This document shows positions 1 through 8,223 of a stretch of 10,712 nucleotides of DNA, piece after piece. The position numbers and the translations under genes are program-made. This stretch comes from Willaertia magna (taxonomy: Eukaryota; Heterolobosea; Eutetramitea; Acrasida; Naegleriidae), in the NCBI GenBank assembly GCA_902984215.1, contig CADWAF010003897.1:1-10712 (forward strand), read 5' to 3'. The notes under the pieces were generated by a model. That model ran no database searches. It worked only from the letters and a program-made list of their open reading frames with translations, and was not told the origin of the DNA. How positions within the stretch are numbered: the stretch's first letter is position 1; every line of letters starts with the position of its first letter.

Positions 1-139
1 CAATGCCCAAAAAAAAAAGCTTTCAAAAAAAAACCAACAACAAAATTCACACAACAAAAAGCTGTTAATTGACATACAAGTCAATACATCTCAAAATAAT
101 ATAATAAAATTAAATTTCTTTATAAAAATTTAAACAATA
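1..139 (+). promoter_or_regulatory. 5' flank and probable 5' UTR of the CH-filamin-IQGAP gene
   Basis: This A-rich stretch has two long adenine runs near positions 9-18 and 25-33, then AT-rich sequence up to the ATG at 140. No ATG lies between position 6 and the chosen start. I cannot point to a TATA box, because TATA-like strings are everywhere at this base composition. It is probably the promoter-proximal region and leader of the downstream gene. Its left end could instead be the tail of a gene outside the window. Confidence 0.45.
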
Positions 140-3100
140 ATGGTCACTAAAATGGATCTCTCTATTGCAGAGAGAAAAGCTTATGAATTTTTAGTGAGAT
201 CTGAAGAAGCAAAACGTTGGATTGAAGATATGATTCAAGAAAAATTTCCTCCTGGAAATTCTGTTGCAAACTTTGGAGAAATGTTACGTGACGGAACAGC
301 TCTAGGTAAGTAATTCTTTTATAAATTATTAAATTATTTAATAAAATAACAATTAGCTAAAACTGCAAAGATTTTTGCACCTAGTGCAGTTAAGAAAATA
401 AATAAACCTCAAAGTGGAAGTGTTCTAGAATTTATGGCAGTTGATAATATAACACAATTTATTAATGCCTGTAAACAATCAAATTTCAATGAAATTTATC
501 TATTTGGTAAGTAATTTTTAAAATTTACAAATAATTAAATATTATTATAAACCATAATAATTAAATAAATGAAACAGAGGTTATTGATTTATGGGAAGGT
601 AAAAACATTTATAAAGTAGTTCACTGTCTTCATACTCTTTCTCTACATTTGTATAGACATGGATTAAGTATTAAAATACAACATTTAAAAGATTTAAACT
701 TCTCTAGAGAAGATATTGAAAAAACTCAAAAGATGTTAGAAAGTTTAGAAGGAGCAGAATTAGATTTTCCAATGATTGAAGAAGAAGATGTAGAAGAAGA
801 AGAAAATTTATCAAGTGAACAATCCGATGAGAAACTTAAAGAAAATATTCTAAATGAAATATCAAAATTAGCAGATCCAGAACTATGTGAGATTAAAGGA
901 GAACATTTAACAGAAGGTATTTCAGGGAAACAAAATACATTTAAATTAATATTAAAAGATTCCGATGGAAATGTTTTAAAAGAAGGAAATGATCATTTTG
1001 AAGTAATTTTAACAAAAATTGGAGAAGAACAAGTAATTATTAAACCAACAATTGAAAATAATAATGATGGTACATTTACAGTAACATATACACCAGAACA
1101 GATGGGAGAATATGAAATGCAAATATCTCTAGTTGATGGTGAATTTGAAGATGTAGTTGGATTTATTAAACCAAATGATGAAGAAACGAAATGGAAAGTA
1201 AAGATTGATTCTAATCCATTTTGTGATCCAACGAAATGTAAATTAATTATTAATAAGAAGAATGAAATTTATAGAGTTAATCAAAAGATAAATGATTACT
1301 CAATTCAAACATTTGATTCTTTTGGTAATAAAGGAATTGGTGGTGAAATATTTATTGTAAAGATTATAACAAATGAAAATCAAAAGAATGAAAAGACATT
1401 TGAAGGAAATGTTGTAGATTTAAAGAATGGTGAATATTCAATTGATTTTGAAACTACATATTCATCAATTTATAAATTACAAGTATTTTTAAAGAGAGAA
1501 GAAGAATTAATACCTATTCCACAATGTTTAGTTGAAAATATTTGTATTAGAGATGAAGGTAGAACAAATCCAGAGAAATGTTTATTTATTGGATTAAAAT
1601 CTAATTTACAACAACAACAAGATGAATTAACAACAGTTGTATCACAAAATAATAATGATACAATTGTTTTAGAAAGAAAAGCAGGTGAAGTTAATAGATT
1701 TATTATTCAAGCTAGAGATCAATTTGGTAATATTAGAGATATTGATTATCATCCATTAGTAGAAGAAGAATTTAATGTATTAGTTACATTGTCAGGAAAT
1801 TCACCTAGAGATATTAATCAATTTGCTTCTCCTAGAAGTGAACTTATTGTTACAACACCTAGAGGAAATGATATTATTGGAACAGCTCCTTCTACAAGTA
1901 GTTCTTCTTTTTCTGATGGAGTTGTAGAAGCTACTGTAAAGAGATTGACAAGCTCTGAAGCTAATGGATATTCAGAAATAATGAAACAATATAGTGATGA
2001 ACATTTCCATTGTAGTGCATTATATTTAGTTGAATTTGTTTTATTACAATCAGGTTCTTATGTTTTACAAACTAGATTAGCAAGTGTTGAAAAGGTTGAA
2101 GATCAACCAAAAAGAAATATTTCAATGGTTGGTGATGCTGTTACTATTAATTTACAAGATTTAGATGTGACAGATGCAACAAAGAGTTATGTTTGTAAAG
2201 CATCTAAGAAAGCAAGAAATTCTCTTTCCATTCCAAAGATTGAGACAGATCCTACAGCAATTGAAAATACAATTTCATCTTTTAAAGCTGGTGAAGCAAT
2301 TAAACTTACTATTCAAGCATGTGATAAATATGGAAATAATAGAACATCTGGCGGTGGTCAATTTACTGTTGAATTTCGTGAAACTAACAAGAATGTTGAG
2401 AATGAAAGTAATAACAATATTGAACAAGAATTAATAGTCAAAGCTGAAGATTTACAAAATGGTACACATGAAGTTTCATTCCAATTATCTAAAGTTCATG
2501 AATATATTATTGAAATTTATAATGAAAATAGAGAGTTAATTAAACATTTCCCTAGAACAGTATCAGTTGTTGATTCTGGAGTTACAGAACCATCTAAAAC
2601 TTTATTATCTGGTACAGGTTTAACTACTTGTGTACAAGGAAAGGAATCATTCTTTACAATGAGAATGAAAGATCAATTTGGAAATTACAGAACTTCTGGT
2701 GGTGACAATATTGAAATTGTTTTAGTTAATGATGCTAGAAAGATGGAACTTCCAATTAAAGAAATCACAGATTATAATGATGGTAGTTATTCTGTTGCAT
2801 ACACACCAAAAGCATCAGGTAAACATAGACTTGTTGTTAAGATTAATGGACAAGTTGTTGATAATCCAGCATTAAATAGTGGATTATTTGTTAGTCCACC
2901 TAATATTGAAGATGCTTCTAATGTTGAAACTATTTTAGATCATGATTTATTAAGTGCTTTAATGAATGCCTTCCGTTTAGAAAAAGAAACTGATAACTTG
3001 GTAGAACAAATCCAACAACTAAGAAATGAACTTGTCAAACAACTAAGAGAAAATACTAAAATTGCAGTTGACGTACGTGAAAAAGAAAGAAAAATTGCAT

Positions 3101-5235
3101 TGTTAGCTGAAAATCGTTACCGTGCTGAAGAACTTTTAAATCAAAAAGGAGGTATTATGGGATTGTTCCAAAAGAGAAAAACAATTGTATTAAAGGAAGG
3201 TCTTTCATTATCTTCTGCTGAAAGTATGATTAAGGAGAATATTACATTATATGGTAATTTGTTTTATTTATTACAAACAAATCCAAAATATTTAGCAAAA
3301 TGTTTGTTTTTAGTTCCTCAAAATCAAGTTGACCAATTCTTACAAACTGTTACTTTAACATTATTTGGTTATGCATTTAATCCTAGAGAAGAATATTTAA
3401 TTTTAAATCTCTTTAATGAAGCATTACAATTAGAAGTACAAAGTTCTACATTAGAATCATTCCTTAGTGGTAATCCACTTTTAATTAAATTATTAATTAC
3501 ATATTGTCATGAAAGAATAAGTGGAAGACAATTTTTACAAAAAGTTTTATATGATAAGATTCTTGAACCAATTTTACATGAAACTAATTTAATTTTAGAT
3601 ATCAATCCAATTGCCTATCTTAAAGAAAAGATTGCTAAAACAGAAGTTGAAACTGGTGTTAAATCTGACATTAATGTAAATGAATTGACATTTGAAAAGG
3701 CTATGGAAATAGATAAAGAGACAAATGAAGTTATTAAACAACGTCAAGAAAAATTACTTCAATTATGTAAAACTATTTTAGAATGTTTCTATAATAATAT
3801 TAATGAATTACCTTATGGTTTAAGATATGTTTGTAGACAATTAAAGAATTTATTACAAAAGAAGAATCCATTAGCAACAGAAGAAGAAATTCAAAGAGTT
3901 ATTTCTTACATTCTATTTTTCAGATATCTCAATCCTATTATGGTTGCTCCTGATGCATTTAACTTGGTAGATCCAACAAAGAAGAAGATTTCTAATAATA
4001 TGAGATCTAATTTAGGTATTATTTCTAAAGTATTGATGCGTATCAGTAACTTTAAAGGATTTGATAAATCTGTTGATGGACATTTGACAATGTTAAATGA
4101 TTGGATTGCAACTAATTTTGATGATTTTAGAGGACGTTTCATTAAACCTGCTTTAAATATTGTTGAACCAGAAGAATACTTGGGTGTACATCAATATATT
4201 GAATTAACACAAAAGAAATCACCTACAATTACAATTACAATTAATGAAATTGCACAAACACATACTTTAATTCTTAGATTTATTTCAAAGATTGCACCAG
4301 AAGATAAGGATCCATTACGTGAAGTAATTGATAAATTTAAAGGAAAAGTTCCAGAAGCAGAAACTGGTAAAAGTGAAGAAATAACTTTACCATTAATTCA
4401 ATTACATGGTGACAGTAATGGACATTTGTCATCTGATGATATTAAACCTGAACAATTATATGAAATTACAAAAGAGAATTTTAGAGCATTGTTAAGATTA
4501 ATTACACCACAACAATTAGGTGAAAGTGTAGAAGATACAATTGATCGTGCTGATCAATATGCTGAAAGTTTATTAAAAGAAAATAATATGAAATCTGAAG
4601 CTGAAGGATTAGCTTTAAAGAAAAAGATTGAAGAAATTCGTTATGCATTACCAAGATTAGAAGAATCTTTAATTATTACTAAAGATGATCATTATCGTAA
4701 GATTTTAATTGATATTACAAAAGAAATACAAAATAGAGAAGAATTACAAAAGAAACAACAACGTGAAATTGAAAGATTACGTGAATCATTACAATCATTA
4801 CGTAGTCATAATTCATTCTTACGTGACAAAGATAAGACATTGGATGAATTTGTTCAACAAACTTTAAAGAATTATTTCAAGAAACAAAAAGCAAGTTCTT
4901 CTACAAATCAAGGAACTGGTGAAACTAAAACATTTAAATTCTCTTATAAAGAATTATCTGAAAAGTATAAGGTTATTAATGATATTGTTGGACAAGAGAT
5001 CTCTAGTTTACAAAAACGTGCATTGAAGTTTAATATTTCTATGAATGATTCTAATCCAGGTGTATTTACTGTTGAAGCTAGGTTAGCTAGTTTACCAGTT
5101 AAATCTGTTGTGGTTCGTTTAGATGAATTACTAGATAAAAGAGAAAAAGGTCAAGATGTTTTGAAGGTTGATGGTGTTGTTTTAAATGTGAATATGACTA
5201 TTTACTTATTAAACAAGAAATTCTTAACAAAATAA
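140..5235 (+). CDS. IQGAP-like protein: CH domain, filamin repeats, RasGAP-related domain, RasGAP C-terminus (three exons)
   Basis: Exons 140-305, 357-506 and 578-5235 join in frame (4974 nt, 1657 residues, TAA stop). Splicing completes the CH domain at both junctions, so the ATG at 140 is the start. Domains: an IQGAP-type CH domain at about 22-135 (EEAKRWI, DNITQFINAC, KVVHCLHTLSLHLYRHG) with the IQGAP-like extension to about 165; an acidic patch near 173-182; five filamin-type repeats at about 204-305, 316-433, 434-630, 635-773 and 774-880, each with a D-x-x-GN turn (DQFGN, DKYGN); a coiled coil at about 897-960; a RasGAP-related domain at about 994-1350 with FFRYLNPIMVAPDAF; a second coiled coil at 1487-1530; and an RGCT domain ending in NVNMTIYLLNKKF. 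Where RasGAPs carry the arginine finger and human IQGAP1 has Thr, this protein has Ser1069 (FLSGNP). By family knowledge it should bind F-actin and GTP-loaded Rac/Cdc42-type GTPases as a cortical scaffold rather than hydrolyse Ras-GTP. No IQ motifs or WW domain were seen. Confidence 0.9.
306..356 (+). other. Intron 1 of the CH-filamin-IQGAP gene (51 nt)
   Basis: The donor is GTAAGTAATT and the acceptor is CAATTAG. The intron is phase 1: G305 joins C357-T358 to make an Ala codon inside the CH domain, giving the IQGAP-like run GTALAKTAKIF across the junction. Without removal the frame hits stops at once. Confidence 0.93.
507..577 (+). other. Intron 2 of the CH-filamin-IQGAP gene (71 nt)
   Basis: The donor GTAAGTAATT is identical over ten bases to that of intron 1; the acceptor is GAAACAG. 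The intron is phase 1: G506 joins A578-G579 to make Glu, producing YLFEVIDLWEGKN, which is the expected CH-domain sequence. Confidence 0.93.
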
Positions 5236-5551
5236 TCTAAGACTTTTTGTAAATAAATATTTGTAAAAACAATTTTTCATACAAAGCAGAAGGTTTAATT
5301 TTTTGTAGAAATCAAATGGATTAGTATAAATTTTAATAGTTTTTACAAATATAATTTTTAAATTTATTTAATCAAAATTATATTTTAGTAATTTTTTCAA
5401 TTATTTAAAATAAAACAACTTTCCTTTATTTTTAAAATTTAAAGTAAAAAACCTAATTTATAGTTTAATTAGTTATTGATTGAAGACAACAATAAAAAAA
5501 TTAAAAACAAACCTACAAAATGTTTTTTTATAGTGTTTTTTAAAATTTAAA
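5236..5551. other. AT-rich spacer between the IQGAP-like gene and the tRNA gene
   Basis: There is no supported gene in this stretch. An AATAAA at 5252-5257, 17 bases after the TAA, is a plausible polyadenylation signal for the upstream gene. Further AATAAA or TTTATT strings (for example 5409-5414 and 5425-5430) could serve either strand but are expected by chance here. The 3' UTR of the convergent AAA+ gene probably ends somewhere in this stretch, since its stop lies just beyond the tRNA. I looked for C/D-box snoRNA motifs and a second tRNA and saw none. Confidence 0.6.
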
Positions 5552-5626
5552 CCGAGTGTAGCTCAGGTGGGAGAGCAACGGGAATCCAAGTCCCGTAGGT
5601 CGCAAGTTCAAATCTTGTCATTCGGG
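5552..5626 (+). tRNA. tRNA-Trp (anticodon CCA), with a six-base-pair anticodon stem
   Basis: A full cloverleaf can be drawn. The acceptor stem is CCGAGTG/CATTCGG (one G-T pair), followed by T8-A9, a D-arm GCTC-AGGTGGGA-GAGC with A14, G18-G19 and A21, a five-base variable loop AGGTC (G15 can pair C48), a T-arm GCAAG-TTCAAAT-CTTGT, and discriminator G at 5626. CCA is not encoded. The anticodon arm (5578-5596) is 19 nt instead of 17: ACGGGA/TCCCGT forms six pairs around the loop ATCCAAG. U33 at 5585 places anticodon CCA at 5586-5588, which reads UGG. The A box (TAGCTCAGGTGG) and B box (GTTCAAATC) fit Pol III internal promoters. The Trp identity rests only on the anticodon. C1-G72 and discriminator G are atypical for eukaryotic cytosolic tRNA-Trp, and the T-arm looks bacterial or organellar, so another identity, a transferred organellar copy or a non-functional copy remains possible. 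Confidence 0.82.
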
Positions 5627-5627
5627 A

Positions 5628-5640
5628 TTTTATTTTTTTT
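5628..5640 (+). terminator. Pol III terminator of the tRNA gene
   Basis: The tRNA 3' end is followed one base later by TTTT (5628-5631), a single A, then eight T residues (5633-5640). This is a normal Pol III stop signal. The same bases encode, on the other strand, the last two lysine codons and the stop codon (5630-5632) of the AAA+ ATPase gene. Confidence 0.8.
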
Positions 5641-8158
5641 CAAAACTCAATTCAAATTCCTCATACCTCTTCAACATTTTCTTGCCTTCCTTTGTTGAAA
5701 GATAAGGTTTCACTCTTTTCCTTGCTTCAATAAAGTGTTTCCATGATAATTTTACATCTTGCTTTGTCAATTCTATTTCCCTAATGGATGCCATGCATGC
5801 TTCCCTGCAAAGAGCTTCTATCTCAGCACCAGTCATATATCCAGTCAAAGATTTATCGTCAGCCAACATATCTACATAATCTTTACGACTACATTCTCTA
5901 TTTAAAATATCTAAAAAACTGTCTCCAAAATTTTGTAAATTAATATCAATTATTTTACGTTTTGATTCATCATCAGGTGGAGGAACATAAAGTAAATGTT
6001 CTAATCTTCCAGGTCTAATCAATGCACTATCAATCATATCAGGTCTATTAGTGGCAGCCACAACAAGTAAATTCTTTGTACTTTCAATTCCATCCATTTC
6101 ATTAAGTAATGTAGATAATACTCTACTACTAACCGTATCTCCTCCAGTACTATCTGAAAAATCACGTTTACCAACAATAGAATCAATCTCATCAAAGAAA
6201 ACAATACTTGGATTCATTAATCTAGCTTTTGACATAATGTCACGAATTGCCCTTTCTGATTCACCTACATATGGTGAATAAATTTGAGCCACATTACAAT
6301 AAATAAATGTTGAATGAGTACATAATGCTAATGTTCTAATTAACTTAGTTTTACCTGTACCTGGTGGTCCATATAATAAAATACCTCTTGGTGGTGATAA
6401 TCCTAATCTTTTAAAACTTTCTGGATATTTCATTGGCCATTCAGCCGCTTGTCTTAATTTTTGTTTTACTTTGTGTAATCCACCAATTTTAGACCAATAC
6501 ATTTCACACCTTTCTTCTTCATTTAAATTGTTCTCATCTTCTAAATTATTACTATCTACTGTAGATTTAATGGATGGTCTTATATTTAATACTTTCATTT
6601 GATTTAATACTTTATTAGTATCGATTATCCCATCATTAGATACACTCTTCAATGATTGAAATAGTTTTGATAAATCATAAAATAAATATCCAGTAGTACA
6701 TTTTCCAATTATTTCATAATCAACATTTGGAAAATCTTTAGAATACAAATCTTTACAAAAGTTAAATCTTTCCTCTTGATCTGGCATTTCAAATTTAATT
6801 TCTCTTTGAAATTTACCTCTCATTTCCATTGTTTTCATGAATTCAGAATCACTAAATGAAGAACCAATAATTATCCAATGAATATCAATATTATATTCTA
6901 TTTTATCAATTTTTAATTTGTTTACTTCATCATGTATATTAAATAATGAATAAAAATAATTTTGTTTAACTTTATCTAAATCATCTAAAAATAATATCAT
7001 TGTAAATTGTTTTAATTCTTTCTTTAATGCAATTTCTATAATTTTATTTTTAATGGTTTGTAATGTTTGATCTGTATGTATTGTTCCACAATTAACATAA
7101 ATTAATGAATACTTTAATTCACGTGCAATACTTCTAATAGTTAAAGTCTTTCCAATATGATGAGGTCCATGAATTAATATAGAATATGGTGTTGATATTT
7201 TTATTCCATATGATTGTGTCATTGTTTGCCAAGAATCTTCTACATTCATATATTTAAAGAAAGAAGAGGCAACACTTAATAAACTCATTAATTCTTTATA
7301 AGATTTAGAATGAAATAGATTTATAATTTTCTTTTCTTCTTTTATTTCTTCTTCTTCTTTCTTATTGTTAATTATTTCTTCTTTTAATTCTTCAAAATTA
7401 AAAATAGTATTTGATGTTACTTTATATATTCCTGATTTACTCTTCTTTTTTGAAGTTATAGAAAGAACTGAAAATATTAATTCTTTATTTAAAATTAAAA
7501 TATTATTTTCCATTAAATAAATTCCATTTAATTGTATTGAAAAGTTTTTTAATTTATCTTTCATTGTTGGTGTTAAACATTTTAATGTAATTTGATAAGC
7601 TAATTCAAATTGAGTCATGTTATAAAATTTAATATCCATTACATTAAAATTATTATTAAAATTTTGAAAACATGTCTGTGTTATGGTTTGAATTAAATTA
7701 AATGTTATTTCAGTATTATTATTTAACATAAAAACATTACATTGAGATTTAATTGGTAAATTATTTGTTTCATCATAATCATCAATTGGCCATGTACTCA
7801 TTAATAATTTAAAATCAGTAAATTCTTTTAAATTTATAATACATGGTCCACTAATAAAATAATTAGTTTCAGCAGAACTTGAACCTTTTGCTATGAGTTT
7901 AACTCTACTTGTAGTAGAGCTATTACTACTATTACTTTTATTACTAGTTGCACTACTAGATCTTTTTTTCCTATCTTTTTCTAATAAAATTTCATTTTCG
8001 TTATTATCTAAATTATTTTCTTTCTTTTCATTTGTTTTATTAAAATTTCTTAATTTTCTTAATGTTGAAAGTGGTATATAACATCTTCCGAACATTAAAG
8101 AAATATTCTTGTCATATGGCATAAATTGAAGAGAAAAAGTTTCAACATTTTCTTGCAT
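5630..8158 (-). CDS. AFG2B/SPATA5L1-like tandem AAA+ ATPase
   Basis: An intronless 842-residue protein with an N-terminal domain (about 1-300) containing a Ser/Asn-rich insert near 66-88, then two AAA+ modules. D1 has Walker A GPHHIGKT (331-338) and a Walker B ending LDDLD, with Asp393 where the catalytic Glu is usual and Ser in place of the sensor-1 Asn (IIIGSSF). D2 begins near W555 and looks fully active: GPPGTGKT (597-604), FFDEID (D656, E657), AATNRPD, and arginine fingers in IRPGR. EWPMKYPESFKRLGLSPP, SPYVGESERAI and the C-terminal HFIEARKRVKPYL resemble human AFG2B (753 residues), so it is somewhat longer than that homologue. AFG2-family ATPases strip shuttling factors from cytoplasmic pre-60S ribosomal particles; animal AFG2B acts with AFG2A in a larger complex. 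AFG2A/Drg1 is the main alternative; PEX1, PEX6 and CDC48 fit less well. Its stop lies three bases from the convergent tRNA. Confidence 0.85.
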   Translation of the reverse strand: MQENVETFSLQFMPYDKNISLMFGRCYIPLSTLRKLRNFNKTNEKKENNLDNNENEILLEKDRKKRSSSATSNKSNSSNSSTTSRVKLIAKGSSSAETNYFISGPCIINLKEFTDFKLLMSTWPIDDYDETNNLPIKSQCNVFMLNNNTEITFNLIQTITQTCFQNFNNNFNVMDIKFYNMTQFELAYQITLKCLTPTMKDKLKNFSIQLNGIYLMENNILILNKELIFSVLSITSKKKSKSGIYKVTSNTIFNFEELKEEIINNKKEEEEIKEEKKIINLFHSKSYKELMSLLSVASSFFKYMNVEDSWQTMTQSYGIKISTPYSILIHGPHHIGKTLTIRSIARELKYSLIYVNCGTIHTDQTLQTIKNKIIEIALKKELKQFTMILFLDDLDKVKQNYFYSLFNIHDEVNKLKIDKIEYNIDIHWIIIGSSFSDSEFMKTMEMRGKFQREIKFEMPDQEERFNFCKDLYSKDFPNVDYEIIGKCTTGYLFYDLSKLFQSLKSVSNDGIIDTNKVLNQMKVLNIRPSIKSTVDSNNLEDENNLNEEERCEMYWSKIGGLHKVKQKLRQAAEWPMKYPESFKRLGLSPPRGILLYGPPGTGKTKLIRTLALCTHSTFIYCNVAQIYSPYVGESERAIRDIMSKARLMNPSIVFFDEIDSIVGKRDFSDSTGGDTVSSRVLSTLLNEMDGIESTKNLLVVAATNRPDMIDSALIRPGRLEHLLYVPPPDDESKRKIIDINLQNFGDSFLDILNRECSRKDYVDMLADDKSLTGYMTGAEIEALCREACMASIREIELTKQDVKLSWKHFIEARKRVKPYLSTKEGKKMLKRYEEFELSFEKK

Positions 8159-8180
8159 TTTTTTTATGTTGAATAACCAT
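8142..8180 (-). other. Short overlapping upstream ORF before the AAA+ ATPase start
   Basis: An ATG at 8180-8178, 22 bases upstream of the main ATG, opens a 12-codon frame (out of frame with the ATPase) that ends with TGA at 8144-8142, inside the CDS. If the mRNA leader includes it, scanning ribosomes could initiate here and reduce ATPase translation. Transcript start sites are unknown, and short ORFs arise easily by chance, so this is only a possible regulatory element. Confidence 0.3.
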
Positions 8181-8223
8181 TACAATAGTTTGAATAATAA
8201 ATAATTATAATAGTTTATTTTCA
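8159..8223 (-). promoter_or_regulatory. 65-bp spacer: 3' end signal of gene 3 and promoter/leader of the AAA+ gene
   Basis: This spacer separates two genes on the same strand. It carries an AATAAA on the minus strand (8219-8214), a few bases after the TAA of the upstream gene, and must also hold the 5' leader of the AAA+ ATPase. The rest is AT-rich with no recognisable element. The space is tight for independent termination and initiation. Confidence 0.5.

Noticed and set aside
3..68. Lysine-rich 21-codon ORF at the very left edge
   Set aside because: It is low-complexity sequence produced by A-runs. It could be the tail of an upstream gene or a leader ORF, but nothing beyond composition supports coding.
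649..651. TTG at 649 as the start of the IQGAP-like protein
   Set aside because: It lies inside the CH domain. Splicing of two GTAAGT introns upstream restores a complete IQGAP-type CH domain from the ATG at 140, so TTG is an internal Leu codon.
2174..2434. Plus-strand ORF in another frame within the filamin region
   Set aside because: It overlaps conserved filamin repeat coding in the real frame and has no domain signal; it is a shadow ORF. The same applies to 3906-4142 (minus), 6051-6281 and 7893-8081.
5236..5551. Mobile element or retrotransposon next to the tRNA gene
   Set aside because: tRNA-flank targeting elements are known in amoebae, so I looked for terminal repeats, target duplications and coding remnants, and found only AT-rich unique sequence.
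5578..5596. A tRNA intron to explain the long anticodon arm
   Set aside because: Only two extra bases are present, they pair with each other, and eukaryotic tRNA introns after position 37 are longer, so an added stem pair is the simpler reading.
7920..7965. Trinucleotide-like repeat (serine-rich coding region) as a microsatellite locus
   Set aside because: It is an imperfect mix of Ser/Asn/Thr codons inside the ATPase N-domain, an ordinary low-complexity insert rather than a tandem repeat array.
5630..8158. PEX1 or PEX6 assignment for the tandem AAA+ ATPase
   Set aside because: Degenerate D1 with active D2 recalls peroxins, but the D2 wording (EWPMKYPESFKRLGLSPP, SPYVGESERAI) and C-terminus fit AFG2B/SPATA5L1 better.
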